Assembly (NCBI RefSeq): GCF_003176915.1
Contig: NZ_CP029619.1
Location: 868,001 to 932,000, forward strand
Length of the DNA stretch: 64,000 nt
Origin: Candidatus Cardinium hertigii
Lineage (GTDB): Bacteria > Bacteroidota > Bacteroidia > Cytophagales > Amoebophilaceae
Direction: 5' to 3'
The position numbers and the translations under genes were made by a program. Shown here in pieces: positions 46,988-55,991 of the stretch. Position 1 is the stretch's first letter; each line of letters begins with the position of its first letter. The notes below the pieces were generated by a model. That model was not told the origin of the DNA. It did no database searches and worked only from the letters and a program-made list of their open reading frames with translations.

Positions 46988-47972
46988 TTTTGTGGATTAT
47001 GTTAAGATGCAGCTTCGTTCGGGGAAGGGAGGTGCTGGCATAATCCATTTTATGCGGGCGAAATTTCTGCCCAAGGGAGGTCCAGATGGGGGAGATGGTG
47101 GGAGGGGAGGACATATTATATTGCGCGGTAATAAGCAGTATGCCACTTTATTACATTTGAAGTACCGCAAGCATGTGCATGCGCCCAATGGACAGACTGG
47201 GGGAGATGGCTGTAAAACAGGTGCCAATGGTAAAGATGTGGTCTTGGATGTTCCATTGGGAACCGTAGCCAAGTCTGAAGATGGGGAAGAAATATTGCTG
47301 GAAATTCTGGAGGATAAAAAAAAGTATCTCCTATTGGAAGGGGGAAAAGGAGGGTGGGGGAATGCCCACTTTAAAACGGCTACCCATCAAGTGCCTCGTA
47401 TTGCTTACCCAGGTGAAGCAGGGCTAGCAGCTTGGATTGTATTAGAGTTAAAGTTATTGGCAGATGTAGGTCTGGTAGGCTTGCCTAATGTGGGTAAATC
47501 TACTTTGCTTTCCGTTATTTCGGCTGCTAAACCACGTATTGCTGATTATCCATTTACTACTTTGCTGCCTAATCTTGGTGTGGTAGCTTACCGGGAGCAA
47601 GGTTCTTTTGTAATGGCAGATATGCCAGGTATTATAGAAGGTGCTTCTACTGGTAAGGGGTTAGGGATACGTTTCCTACGCCACATTGAGCGCAACTCAG
47701 TTTTAGTCTTTATGGTTGAGGCTACGGTTGCAGATATAGGGAAAGCCTATGCGTTACTGCAAAGAGAACTAACCGCCTATAATCCTTTGTTGCTTGATAA
47801 GCCAAGATTACTGGTTATCACAAAGATAGATTTACTAGATTCAACAGCTCGAGCTGATTTAGTACGAACGATACCCTCCCCTATACAAACACTATTTATT
47901 TCTGCCCATACAGAAGAGGGGCTGACGCAGCTTAAGGACGCTATTTGGCAAGCATTGCATCCAGTTGGATAA
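46974..47972 (+). CDS. obgE: GTPase Obg/CgtA
   Basis: The 332-residue ribosome-assembly and stress GTPase begins with the glycine-rich Obg fold (residues 4-~158: FVDYVKMQLRSGKGGAG, GGPDGGDGGRGGHI). The G domain contains G1 GLPNVGKST, switch region TTLLPNLGVV, G3 DMPGIIEGAS, G4 TKIDLLD and G5 ISAH. The C-terminal OCT domain of some Obg proteins is missing, which is usual for Bacteroidota. Obg interacts with ppGpp in other bacteria. The start ATG lies inside the end of adk. The final bases overlap a decayed metB-like relic on the other strand. Confidence 0.96.
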   Translation: MGIPNFVDYVKMQLRSGKGGAGIIHFMRAKFLPKGGPDGGDGGRGGHIILRGNKQYATLLHLKYRKHVHAPNGQTGGDGCKTGANGKDVVLDVPLGTVAKSEDGEEILLEILEDKKKYLLLEGGKGGWGNAHFKTATHQVPRIAYPGEAGLAAWIVLELKLLADVGLVGLPNVGKSTLLSVISAAKPRIADYPFTTLLPNLGVVAYREQGSFVMADMPGIIEGASTGKGLGIRFLRHIERNSVLVFMVEATVADIGKAYALLQRELTAYNPLLLDKPRLLVITKIDLLDSTARADLVRTIPSPIQTLFISAHTEEGLTQLKDAIWQALHPVG

Positions 47973-47974
47973 GA

Positions 47975-48265
47975 GCCGGGGGAAACTTTTGCAACTCCCT
48001 AAGGTTCTATCTAGCGCTTCTATCAGCTCTTGCGCATCCTCAATGCCACAGGATAGGCGCATAAAGCCTGCTTTTATGCCCATAGTTTGCAATTGTTCAG
48101 GTGTCATATGGCTATTAGACATGGTATTTAGGCAGGATACCAAGCTTTCTGTTGCATCCAAATTAACAGCAAAATTTACAGATATGTTTGATACCCATTT
48201 GTTTCACTAGTGCACTAACCGAAGCTAAATCCGTTAAACGGAGGGTAGGATTGGTAGGATATTCC
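47975..48265 (-). pseudogene. Cys/Met-metabolism PLP enzyme relic (metB/mccB-like)
   Basis: On the minus strand, YPTNPTLRLTDLASVSALV and KQMGIK match the mid-protein segment of cystathionine synthase/lyase enzymes (normally ESPTNP). They are joined, after a deletion of about 150 residues, to NLDATESLVSCLNTMSNSHM and KAGFMRLSCGIEDAQELIEAL, the family's C-terminus. The catalytic Lys region is gone. It is clearly inactive. The right end meets a symporter relic. Confidence 0.85.
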
Positions 48266-48284
48266 GAGAAAAATAATTTTGTAT

Positions 48285-48370
48285 GGGGGCGTATAGCGGC
48301 TTTTGCGTATATAGGCTATGTAGCCTTTTTTATTAACAAAATCCCAGATGGGGTAATAGGTTTTTTTAAC
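48285..48370 (+). pseudogene. Linker-end fragment of a truncated symporter paralogue
   Basis: The translation AYIGYVAFFINKIPDGVIGF matches the end of the short copy at 12960-14685 (AYIGYVAFFANKIPDWAIGF). The following non-coding bases (AACAATTTTTATACATTAATA) also match those after 14685. Thus two loci share the same truncated gene end and downstream sequence. The full-length copy begins 130 bases later. Confidence 0.85.
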
Positions 48371-48400
48371 AATTTTTATACATTAATATGAAATAATTTG

Positions 48401-48436
48401 GTTTTATAGCGCTATATATCGTATACTTAACTGTGA
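48401..48436 (+). promoter_or_regulatory. Conserved upstream element, copy at the full-length gene
   Basis: TTGGTTTTATAGCG, TATATATC and GTATACTTAACTGTG lie 65-100 bases before the ATG at 48499. The same string precedes the copies at 12960 and 23259. It is a candidate promoter shared by the family. Confidence 0.45.
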
Positions 48437-48498
48437 TTAAGCTATAGTTGTTGTACCTAGGCTATGGCTGTACAAAACTAATTTTTTATTTACGCACA

Positions 48499-51400
48499 AT
48501 GACACTATTCAATAATTTACCCCTTGTAATGGTAATGGCTTTTTTGCTATTGACCTTAGTAGTAGGATTGTATTACAGTAGGAAGGTAAAGACTTTTCGG
48601 GAATATGCCATAGGCAATAAAAACTTTGCTACGGCGACACTGGTGGCAACTATGTTGGCCACTGCCTTTGGCGGAGGAGGTTTATTGCGTAATGTAGAGC
48701 AAATTTATGAGCAGGGGCTTTTCTGGATATTACAGCTTTCTTCTGCCTCCATTGGTTTCTGGATATTAAGTCCTTTGATGTTACGTATGGGTCCTTTTAT
48801 GCAGCATCTCTCGTTAGCAGAAAGTATAGGTTCCATCTATGGTAAGCTGCCTAGATTGGTTGTTGCTTTGGTTTCTATTATTTGTAACATGATCTCGCTT
48901 GCTATGCAAATTATTGCTACTACTAAGGCTATTGAAGCCTGTATAGATTTAAGTGGTAGTGATAACGAAGCAATGCTGCGAAATGGCATAACAGGGATAG
49001 CTACGCTTATACTTATCCTTTATTCCATGTTTGGGGGCATTCGTTCGGTTACTTTTACGGATGTATTACAGTTTATAACTTTTACGGTTATTATTCCCTC
49101 GGTAGCCTGGTTTATATTTAGGGCAACCAACCAATCAATGGTAGAAGTAGCCTCCATTTTGCACAAGGAACCAAAATTTCAGCTGAGTAGCTGTTTGCAT
49201 GTGGATAAACTATTGGGCGTAACTGTATTATTTTTAGCCAATTTAGCTTCTTTTATTCAGCCCACTACGGTACAACGGATCTATATGGCTTCTAGCCCTA
49301 TACAGGCTAGAAAGTTGTTTATACATGCTGGCATCTTTAGTTCTATAATAGTAGGATTTATAGCTTTAATAGCATTTTTTCTTTTTGTCAAGGTTCCGTC
49401 ATTATCAGTACTCCAAATTTGGCCCTATATATTTGGAACGCTTCCTGCTATTTTCAAAGGGCTCATTGCCATTAGTTTACTGGCTATGGCCATGTCTACG
49501 GCAGATTCTAAATTAAATGTATGCGCCGTCATGGTAAGTCATGATGTAGTAGGCAGTATACAAGCTAATAGAGTGCTAACAGATAAGCATAAACTTGTAT
49601 TGGCTAGATTAACTGCTTTAGTAGTAGGTATTTGTGCTATGCTGTTGGTCTTTTGGAAAAAGGATTTATTTACACTGTTAATGCTCGTTTTTGATCTTGG
49701 AGTTCCCATCATAACCGCTCCTTTTCTCTTGGCTGTCTATGGTTTCCGTGGAACATCCCGTACAGCCTTAATCGGTATGGCTACTGGTATAGTAGCTATC
49801 CTAGCTTGGAACCGGTGGATTAAACCCATAACTGGTATCAATGGTGCCTTTCCTTCTATGCTGGCCAACGGCTTAGCGATGCTAGCTGCCCACTACCTAT
49901 TGCCCCAGCCAGCAGGAACTGGCTGGGTGCCTCCTGATAAGATCTACCAGCAAAGGCAGCAGGAAAAGGCAAGAATCGCAAGGCGTAGTAAACAAGAAAG
50001 GGAACGCTTTTTTTCGCAAGAGCATAGAGCGAAGCTAAAGCCATCTAGGGTAATGTTGCTGTTAACAGGTATCTATTTACTTGTTATAGGAGCTACTAGC
50101 TTTGGCCATTGCTATGACGATAGTGGACAAAGTATATACAGCTATAGCTTATTGTTGTTGTCTTGTATCGGCTTGTTCTACATGGGATATGCCGTCTATG
50201 GCTACCCTATCCTACCAGATGGGGTAGTAGGCAGCTGTTGGTTTTTTAGTTTATTGACTTCCCTTCCTTTACATATGCTGATAAGTTGTTGTTTAGTCCA
50301 GGATTTTTTGCTCTCCTTCATTTTATTTTTTACCCATGGAGCGGTTTTATTATGGGCGTTACCGCTCTACTGGAGCCTAAGGGGCCTGTTTGTTACAGCG
50401 GTTGCTGTGTTGGTCATGTACTGTTTCAAAACAACGATCCTATGGCCTGCTCCTATGGTACTATTTTCCTTGCTGGTAGCGGGCGTATGTTTTTTAACAT
50501 TGCTTGTATATTTAAAGCAGCAAAACAGCATACAACAAGAATGTGCCGATTATTTACGGAAACAACAAGCATATAAAGAAGCCTATGCATTAAAAAGGTT
50601 AGCCTATAGCGAAGAACTCCCTACTGCTTCCCCTCAAAACGCCTTAGCCCAAGAGGGAACTATTTTAGAAAAAGCCATCCAACATGTTACGCAATCTATT
50701 GCCTTTGTAAACAGTACTACCCCCTTCCTCAAGGAAGACTTCCAAAGCATCATCGATAAATTTGCAGAATGGGCCTACTATTTTAGATCACGAGCCAAAC
50801 GCCAAGACCAGCTTCTTTTACAACCAAAGGTTATTCCATTAGAAGCGCTTATCGATGCAGGAGAGCTAGCCTACCAAAAAGAAAAAGGCTACTTACCTGG
50901 TTTATGGGTAGAGGAAGTCGTAAATATACCCGATACCATGCTAGGCGATAGGGAGCAGTTGGTACGGCTTCTCTTCCTGGCTCTTAACCATGTAAGGCAA
51001 TCCAGCGCTTCCTTTCGTTTCCCTATTACGCTACAGCTGCAACTTACCCAATTGCGCTACAAAAAGAGAGAACCGCTTGAAGCGGATGGAGATCCTGATT
51101 GTATCTCTTTTCCTGCGTTGGCGTTAATATTGTGTGTTGGAGAAAAAAGCATGCCTACCCTACAAGCAATATATGACGTGGAAAGCCCTGCGACTACCCA
51201 ACCAGTGGATCCTTTTGTATCTCCGCAAAAGGTAAACCTACACAAAGAAAATTTAGCATCGATTGTGCATGCGCACTATGGACTTCTGTTGTTGCCGCAT
51301 GCAGAACAGCTGGTCTGCCTACTCCCGCTGGATGTGACCCAAGTAAGAGAGGAGATGCTAGCACTTTCCTTACCGAGGGAAGCGGGTACGCAGGAGGAAG

Positions 51401-52020
51401 TCTCTATTACGCCCCATGAAAAGACCGCATCGTTAGCAACATTGTCCGCTTTTCATGATTGGATTCCTTCCTTTGAAAGTATAGATCCTTTCCTTATTGC
51501 AGAGATACTGCTCTTATTAAGGCGCTGCTATGGATTTAAACGGCATGCATCGGGTCAGCTTTTTTATGTACGTGCCGTAGGAATTGCTGAGTGGGTAGCT
51601 GCTTGGACAGATGGCCATGCTAAACTGGTTTATGCGACGCTGCTGTATGATTTGGTCCGCTATACCCGCCTGCCGCTTTCCTATATCAAAGCCAATTACC
51701 ACCTAATCGTCTACTGCTTTGTAGAAAACGTAATCGCTATCGACAGCCGGAAGCGTTTAGAGAAATCGTTGCTGGCTATTGCCAACCGCTTTAAGGAATC
51801 CTTGCAAAAAGAGTATTTTTCTGTACTCTATGTGAAGCTGGCAGAGCGGTTATATGATTTAAAGCATGCTTCCGGTTACAAAGATCCTACCGTTGTACAA
51901 GCCATGGCCAAAGAAAGCTTAACCATCGACGTGGAGCTGGCCCAGCGCTATGGAGAACCAGGCATGGCTATCCTCTTGAAGCAGGCAGCGGAGGAAGCAT
52001 TGCTTATAAACAAGCAATAG
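48499..52020 (+). CDS. Na+/solute symporter - pseudokinase - degenerate HD fusion
   Basis: This is the third complete family member, with 1173 residues from ATG 48499. The ATG is shared with the 12960 copy; a TTG at 48448 would add 17 unlikely residues. The symporter core with MSTADSKL, the LLPQPAGTGW linker (~480), extra helices to ~690, a degenerate kinase region and a RelA/SpoT-like HD tail are all present. Its kinase region retains His in IQHVTQS, where the 15672 copy has Asn. The HD domain has the same losses as that copy (FYVRA, LLYDLVRYT, KLAERLYD) and should be inactive as a hydrolase. The C-terminal half is much closer to the 15672 copy than the transporter cores are. An Rpn gene follows. 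Confidence 0.86.
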   Translation: MTLFNNLPLVMVMAFLLLTLVVGLYYSRKVKTFREYAIGNKNFATATLVATMLATAFGGGGLLRNVEQIYEQGLFWILQLSSASIGFWILSPLMLRMGPFMQHLSLAESIGSIYGKLPRLVVALVSIICNMISLAMQIIATTKAIEACIDLSGSDNEAMLRNGITGIATLILILYSMFGGIRSVTFTDVLQFITFTVIIPSVAWFIFRATNQSMVEVASILHKEPKFQLSSCLHVDKLLGVTVLFLANLASFIQPTTVQRIYMASSPIQARKLFIHAGIFSSIIVGFIALIAFFLFVKVPSLSVLQIWPYIFGTLPAIFKGLIAISLLAMAMSTADSKLNVCAVMVSHDVVGSIQANRVLTDKHKLVLARLTALVVGICAMLLVFWKKDLFTLLMLVFDLGVPIITAPFLLAVYGFRGTSRTALIGMATGIVAILAWNRWIKPITGINGAFPSMLANGLAMLAAHYLLPQPAGTGWVPPDKIYQQRQQEKARIARRSKQERERFFSQEHRAKLKPSRVMLLLTGIYLLVIGATSFGHCYDDSGQSIYSYSLLLLSCIGLFYMGYAVYGYPILPDGVVGSCWFFSLLTSLPLHMLISCCLVQDFLLSFILFFTHGAVLLWALPLYWSLRGLFVTAVAVLVMYCFKTTILWPAPMVLFSLLVAGVCFLTLLVYLKQQNSIQQECADYLRKQQAYKEAYALKRLAYSEELPTASPQNALAQEGTILEKAIQHVTQSIAFVNSTTPFLKEDFQSIIDKFAEWAYYFRSRAKRQDQLLLQPKVIPLEALIDAGELAYQKEKGYLPGLWVEEVVNIPDTMLGDREQLVRLLFLALNHVRQSSASFRFPITLQLQLTQLRYKKREPLEADGDPDCISFPALALILCVGEKSMPTLQAIYDVESPATTQPVDPFVSPQKVNLHKENLASIVHAHYGLLLLPHAEQLVCLLPLDVTQVREEMLALSLPREAGTQEEVSITPHEKTASLATLSAFHDWIPSFESIDPFLIAEILLLLRRCYGFKRHASGQLFYVRAVGIAEWVAAWTDGHAKLVYATLLYDLVRYTRLPLSYIKANYHLIVYCFVENVIAIDSRKRLEKSLLAIANRFKESLQKEYFSVLYVKLAERLYDLKHASGYKDPTVVQAMAKESLTIDVELAQRYGEPGMAILLKQAAEEALLINKQ

Positions 52021-52145
52021 CCTTATTTTGTTAAGATAGGTATTTCCTTATTTTAAGATTAAGTTAGATACAGGCAAAGGCGTAACAGTGTCAGCTTTTT
52101 AAGAATATAGTTTATGCCCCTCTTCCGTTTAAACTATAAGGCAGT

Positions 52146-53081
52146 ATGAGCAACAATCCAAAATAGGATGCTTTAATCAAAAAGATCTTAACGGACCAGC
52201 TAGCTGCGAAGGAATTTCTAGAACACTATTTACCAGCTGACTTTAAAGCGCTTGTTGATTTAAGTCAGATCACCATAGAAAAAGAATCTTTTGTTGAAGG
52301 TGACCTTAAAAGAAAACTAACCGATCTCCTCTATTCCGTTAAAACCAAAAATCAGGAAAAAGCTTTTGTCTATGTATTAATTGAGGAACAAGTTATACCA
52401 GATCATTGGATGGCATTGCGCTTATGGAAATACATGCTTTTGTTATGCGAACGCAATAGGAAAAATAAAAACAGGTTACCTTTAATATGTCCCATTGTAA
52501 TTTACCATGGCTCTAAACCATACCAAGCACCCAGGAATGTATGGCAATTGTTTAGCAACCCTGCACAAGCCCCAAAATGAATGGCTGAAGATTATCAGCT
52601 CATTGATTTACAGAGTATGCCAGATGATGCCATCTTACAAAAGAGGCATTTGGCTATGTTTGAATACCTGCTTAAACACATCCATAAACGCGATATGCTC
52701 AAATTATGGGAAAACCTATTTACACACTGCCAACACGCCCTCTTAGTAGATAAAGAAAAAGGTTATATTTGTATAAAAGCTTTGGTATGGTATAGCGATG
52801 CGAAGCTACCGGAAGAAAAACAGGCGGCATTAGAACAGATCATTTCGGGTCATCTATCTAAAGAAGAAACAGCTACGATTATGAGAACGATTGCGCAGAA
52901 ATACATCGAAGAAGGCAGACAGCAGGGGATAATGCAAGGCATGGAAAAGGGTATGGAGAAAGATATAATGCAAGGTAAAATTGAAATAGCTAAAGCCATG
53001 CTAGTGAATGGTGCTGAGATCTCCTTTATTGCGAAAATTACTGGACTTGATACGGCTTTTATTGCTTCCCTTCAATTATAA
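52146..53081 (+). pseudogene. Rpn family PD-(D/E)XK transposase-like gene, two in-frame stops
   Basis: This copy of the gene at 19404 is readable in one frame for 312 codons, with TAG at codon 7 (52164-52166) and TGA at 52578-52580, where the other copy has TTA. The catalytic LTDLLYSVK and VLIEEQV residues are unchanged. The C-terminal QGMEKGM repeats are fewer. It lies the same way round, just downstream of the symporter fusion, as at the 15672 locus. The amber codon at the same position in both copies means that it predates their duplication. Confidence 0.85.
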
Positions 53082-53164
53082 CCCATAACTTGTACTTATT
53101 CAGTCTAGTAAGAGAAGTACTTCTCTCAACGCTATCTTATAATCCTTATAATAAGGAAAAAAGC

Positions 53165-53242
53165 CACCCATTATTGCAGAGATACTGCTCTTACTGCGGC
53201 GCTGCTATGGATTTAAACGACATGCATCTGGGCAGCTTTTTT
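53165..53242 (+). pseudogene. Fragment of the fusion family's HD domain
   Basis: The bases match 51492-51570 of the full-length gene and encode IAEILLLLRRCYGFKRHASG. Homology stops abruptly on both sides. The next ~200 bases include a 78-codon frame at 53259 that I do not recognise. Confidence 0.85.
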
Positions 53243-53439
53243 CAATGCAGTATATAGGTTGATCGTAAAGATTTATAGTGCATATGCCTATTTATTGAGA
53301 GGAGATAAAATTAATGAAATACAGTTAAAACAATTACATGTTATCCTCAATAAGCAAGCCAATCAGCAAGAGTTAGAGGCTTCTTTAGAGTTACTCAGCC
53401 AATGTCTGTACCAATATCATGGCCAAAGAATGAATTATA

Positions 53440-53525
53440 TTAAAATCCGATGCCATTATGTTTGTATTAGTAGGGATTTATCTGGTTATAGTTAGTTTAG
53501 TTGGCAGTTATTACTACATCGGATA
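53440..53525 (+). pseudogene. Fragment of the fusion family's second membrane domain
   Basis: LKSDAIMFVLVGIYLVIVSL matches the linker LKPKAITTVFVGVYLIITSL of the 15672 copy and ends at a TAA. It lies after the HD fragment, opposite to gene order, so two separate relics are present. The bases from 53526 to 53796 hold nothing recognisable. Confidence 0.75.
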
Positions 53526-53796
53526 AGGCAGAAGATTTTTGGAAATGTTTCCACTTTTAGGGCAATACCAAACAAGTTCCCGAATACCACCCTACCACTT
53601 TCTAAACACGTGATAGCGATTTAATAGAAAGTATCGGTCAGATTTCCATTATGCTTGCAACAGCAAATTTGATCCATAATACTGTTTTAACAGGTTTCTT
53701 ATAGCTTTATTTTTTGTGTTAAGTTTTTGGATGACTTCATACAATTAGATTGGTTTTTAATAAGAAATGTTTTAATGTTTGCGAAACGCCTCAAAA

Positions 53797-55218
53797 TTAG
53801 CATGCTATATGGCCCGGTGTACGTGGAAATGGAATAACGTCGCGTATGTTTTCCATACCTGTTGCAAAGAGCATAAAACGCTCTAATCCCATCCCAAAGC
53901 CGCTATGGGGTATCGTACCAAAACGCCTTGTATCCAGATACCAATTTAAATCCGCTAGCGAAATATGCATGCGTTGCATGGCTGCTGTTAAATAATCCAT
54001 GCGTTCTTCCCTTTGGGAACCTCCGATTATTTCACCGACACCAGGAAAAAGCAAATCCATAGCGGCTACGGTTTTGTTGTCATCGTTTTGACGCATGTAA
54101 AATGCTTTTAGCCCCTTGGGGTAATCTGTTACAATAACAGGTCTTTGAAAGTGTTGTTCTACTAGGTAGCGTTCATGTTCAGATTGAAGGTCGCTCCCCC
54201 AACTTTTAATAGGATAGGCAAATGTCCCATTTTTATTGGGCAATGCATCCATAAGAATATCAATTGCCTCTGTATAAGTAATGCGGGTAAAAGGGGTTTC
54301 CCGTACAAAGGTTAAGCGTTCTAATAGAGGAAGTTGTGGGGAGGGTTCATTTATGTTGCGTATGGTACGCTGTTCCAACCATTTTAGCTCTTCTGAGCAG
54401 TTGGCGAGTAGCGCATCTAGTAATGCTTTTACCAATTCTTCTGCGAGCGCAATCGTATCATCCAAATCGTTAAAAGCCACTTCAGGTTCTACCATCCAGA
54501 ATTCTGCTAAATGGCGGCTAGTGTTAGAATTTTCTGCTCTAAAGGTAGGTCCAAAAGTATAAACGGAATGGAGCCCCATCACAGCAGCTTCTGCTGCCAG
54601 CTGACCAGATACCGTTAAATGGGCAATCTCTTTAAAAAATGCTTCTGTAGGATCAGATGGTCCAGCTGCTGCTTGAGCAGTGGGGTTTGGGCTTGTTACC
54701 TGAAACAATGCACCAGCTCCTTCTGCATCTGCTGCTGTGATAATAGGGGTATGTAAATAGATAAAACCACGCTCATGAAAGAAACGATGTATGGCATAGC
54801 TAATTACATGCCTAATACGAAATATAGCACCAAATGTGCGTGTACGGAAGCGCAGGTGTAGCAGAGTACGTAGAAATTCCAATGAATGTGCCTTGGGTTG
54901 CAGTGGATATTTTGGTGCATCCCCCAATACTACCATTTGCTGACCATGTAATTCTACGTTTTGCTTCTCCCCCATTGAAGCAACCATAAATCCCGTAATG
55001 GCAACACTAGCCCCTGTTCCTATTTGATTGAGTAAATTTTCTGGAAGCTGTGCAGGAGATAGCACTACCTGTAAATCTTGCTGACAAGAACCATCATTAA
55101 TGGTAAGAAATACAGTTTGTTTGCTTACGCGTTTGGTCCGAATCCATCCCTTGGCTGTAACCGTTTCGCTATTTGGGGGAGATTGTAAAAGTTTCTTAAT
55201 TTTAATTCTACTAGCCAA
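53797..55218 (-). CDS. asnS: Asparaginyl-tRNA synthetase
   Basis: This 473-residue class IIb synthetase charges tRNA-Asn. The N-terminal OB anticodon-binding domain (1-~110) includes VTAKGWIRTKRVSKQTVFLT. The catalytic domain shows motif 1 around FRIRHVISYAIHRFF, motif 2 in FGPTFRAENSNTSRHLAEF and motif 3 SGFGMGLERFM. The ending is VIPFPRTPGHIAC. The Asn-specific active site (HLAEFWMVEPE) supports AsnRS over AspRS. The first ~50 bases and the upstream region are duplicated at 58861. It was probably divergent with rpoN before the island inserted. Confidence 0.96.
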   Translation of the reverse strand: MASRIKIKKLLQSPPNSETVTAKGWIRTKRVSKQTVFLTINDGSCQQDLQVVLSPAQLPENLLNQIGTGASVAITGFMVASMGEKQNVELHGQQMVVLGDAPKYPLQPKAHSLEFLRTLLHLRFRTRTFGAIFRIRHVISYAIHRFFHERGFIYLHTPIITAADAEGAGALFQVTSPNPTAQAAAGPSDPTEAFFKEIAHLTVSGQLAAEAAVMGLHSVYTFGPTFRAENSNTSRHLAEFWMVEPEVAFNDLDDTIALAEELVKALLDALLANCSEELKWLEQRTIRNINEPSPQLPLLERLTFVRETPFTRITYTEAIDILMDALPNKNGTFAYPIKSWGSDLQSEHERYLVEQHFQRPVIVTDYPKGLKAFYMRQNDDNKTVAAMDLLFPGVGEIIGGSQREERMDYLTAAMQRMHISLADLNWYLDTRRFGTIPHSGFGMGLERFMLFATGMENIRDVIPFPRTPGHIAC

Positions 55219-55334
55219 TATAAATTACTTTTAGTCTAAAGAGGAGGATGTGCTACGAACACTTAAGCAAAAATGTTTAATGCATTAAAAGTTAATTTAT
55301 AGATAATTTTTATTTTATCCAACTGGAATGCTGG
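55170..55334. repeat. 165-bp direct repeat, left copy (asnS start and upstream)
   Basis: This segment includes the first ~49 bases of asnS and its upstream region. It recurs at 58861-59025 at a constant 3691-base offset with about ten mismatches and no indels. The right copy abuts the rpoN start. Confidence 0.92.
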
Positions 55335-55970
55335 CAAAAAAATAGCATAAAAATGAAATGAAATTTTTAAAGTAAGGAGCGTGCTACAACATGTATAAAA
55401 GTAGGTATAGGGGGCGATAAGGGTATCCTTTTATTGAGCGTGTAGTACAATAAGTGCTTAGTTTCTCTTTAGATAAAATTATACTGTTGCCGTTATGCGC
55501 TCAATTTTCAACTACAACAACTGGATTAGCATGTAATGCTGGGAAGAAAATTATACGTAGTACAAAACTAGAAAAGGTAGCATGTAAGTACACTTGCTGC
55601 TATTATGATAATAAGCGGTTTATAGAAGCGCACACAGAACTTCTATTGTAAGAATAGGATAAAGCTATAAAGTATAGAAGACCACGTATGGTATTTTCTT
55701 GGCATAGTGGAGTAAACAGCTAAGTTAATAGTTAAGAAGCTAGAAGAGCATGTTGGAGGTATAGCCCACAGAATATGTTACCAGAGCAAATAGTGTTTGT
55801 TTCTGAGTATATTGAAGCATTGGTTGAGTTTGATATAGCAATAAGAATCTTGTAAGTAAATTAGGAATATGCAGGTGCATGTGGTGCACGATAGGCAATA
55901 GCTTATATGTATTGTTGATGTTGATTATATTATAAGAACCTCTAGTTTGGAGACTATGTAGTAAAGAAAA
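55335..55970. other. Left part of the inserted island, no clear gene
   Basis: About 640 AT-rich bases. A 65-codon frame at 55454 (IILLPLCAQFSTTTTGLACN, then AGKK) resembles a decayed lipoprotein signal peptide like that at 3769, but nothing follows. No promoter is evident for the ankyrin gene. Confidence 0.4.
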
Positions 55971-55991
55971 TTGTTTAAATGTTTAAAAGGT

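Noticed and set aside
53259-53495. 78-codon frame between two fusion-gene fragments
   Set aside because: It reads across the start of a relic in a different frame and lacks recognisable domains.
55454-55651. 65-codon frame resembling a lipoprotein leader
   Set aside because: Leader resemblance to 3769 is suggestive, but there is no lipobox of good quality and nothing recognisable follows; left as intergenic.
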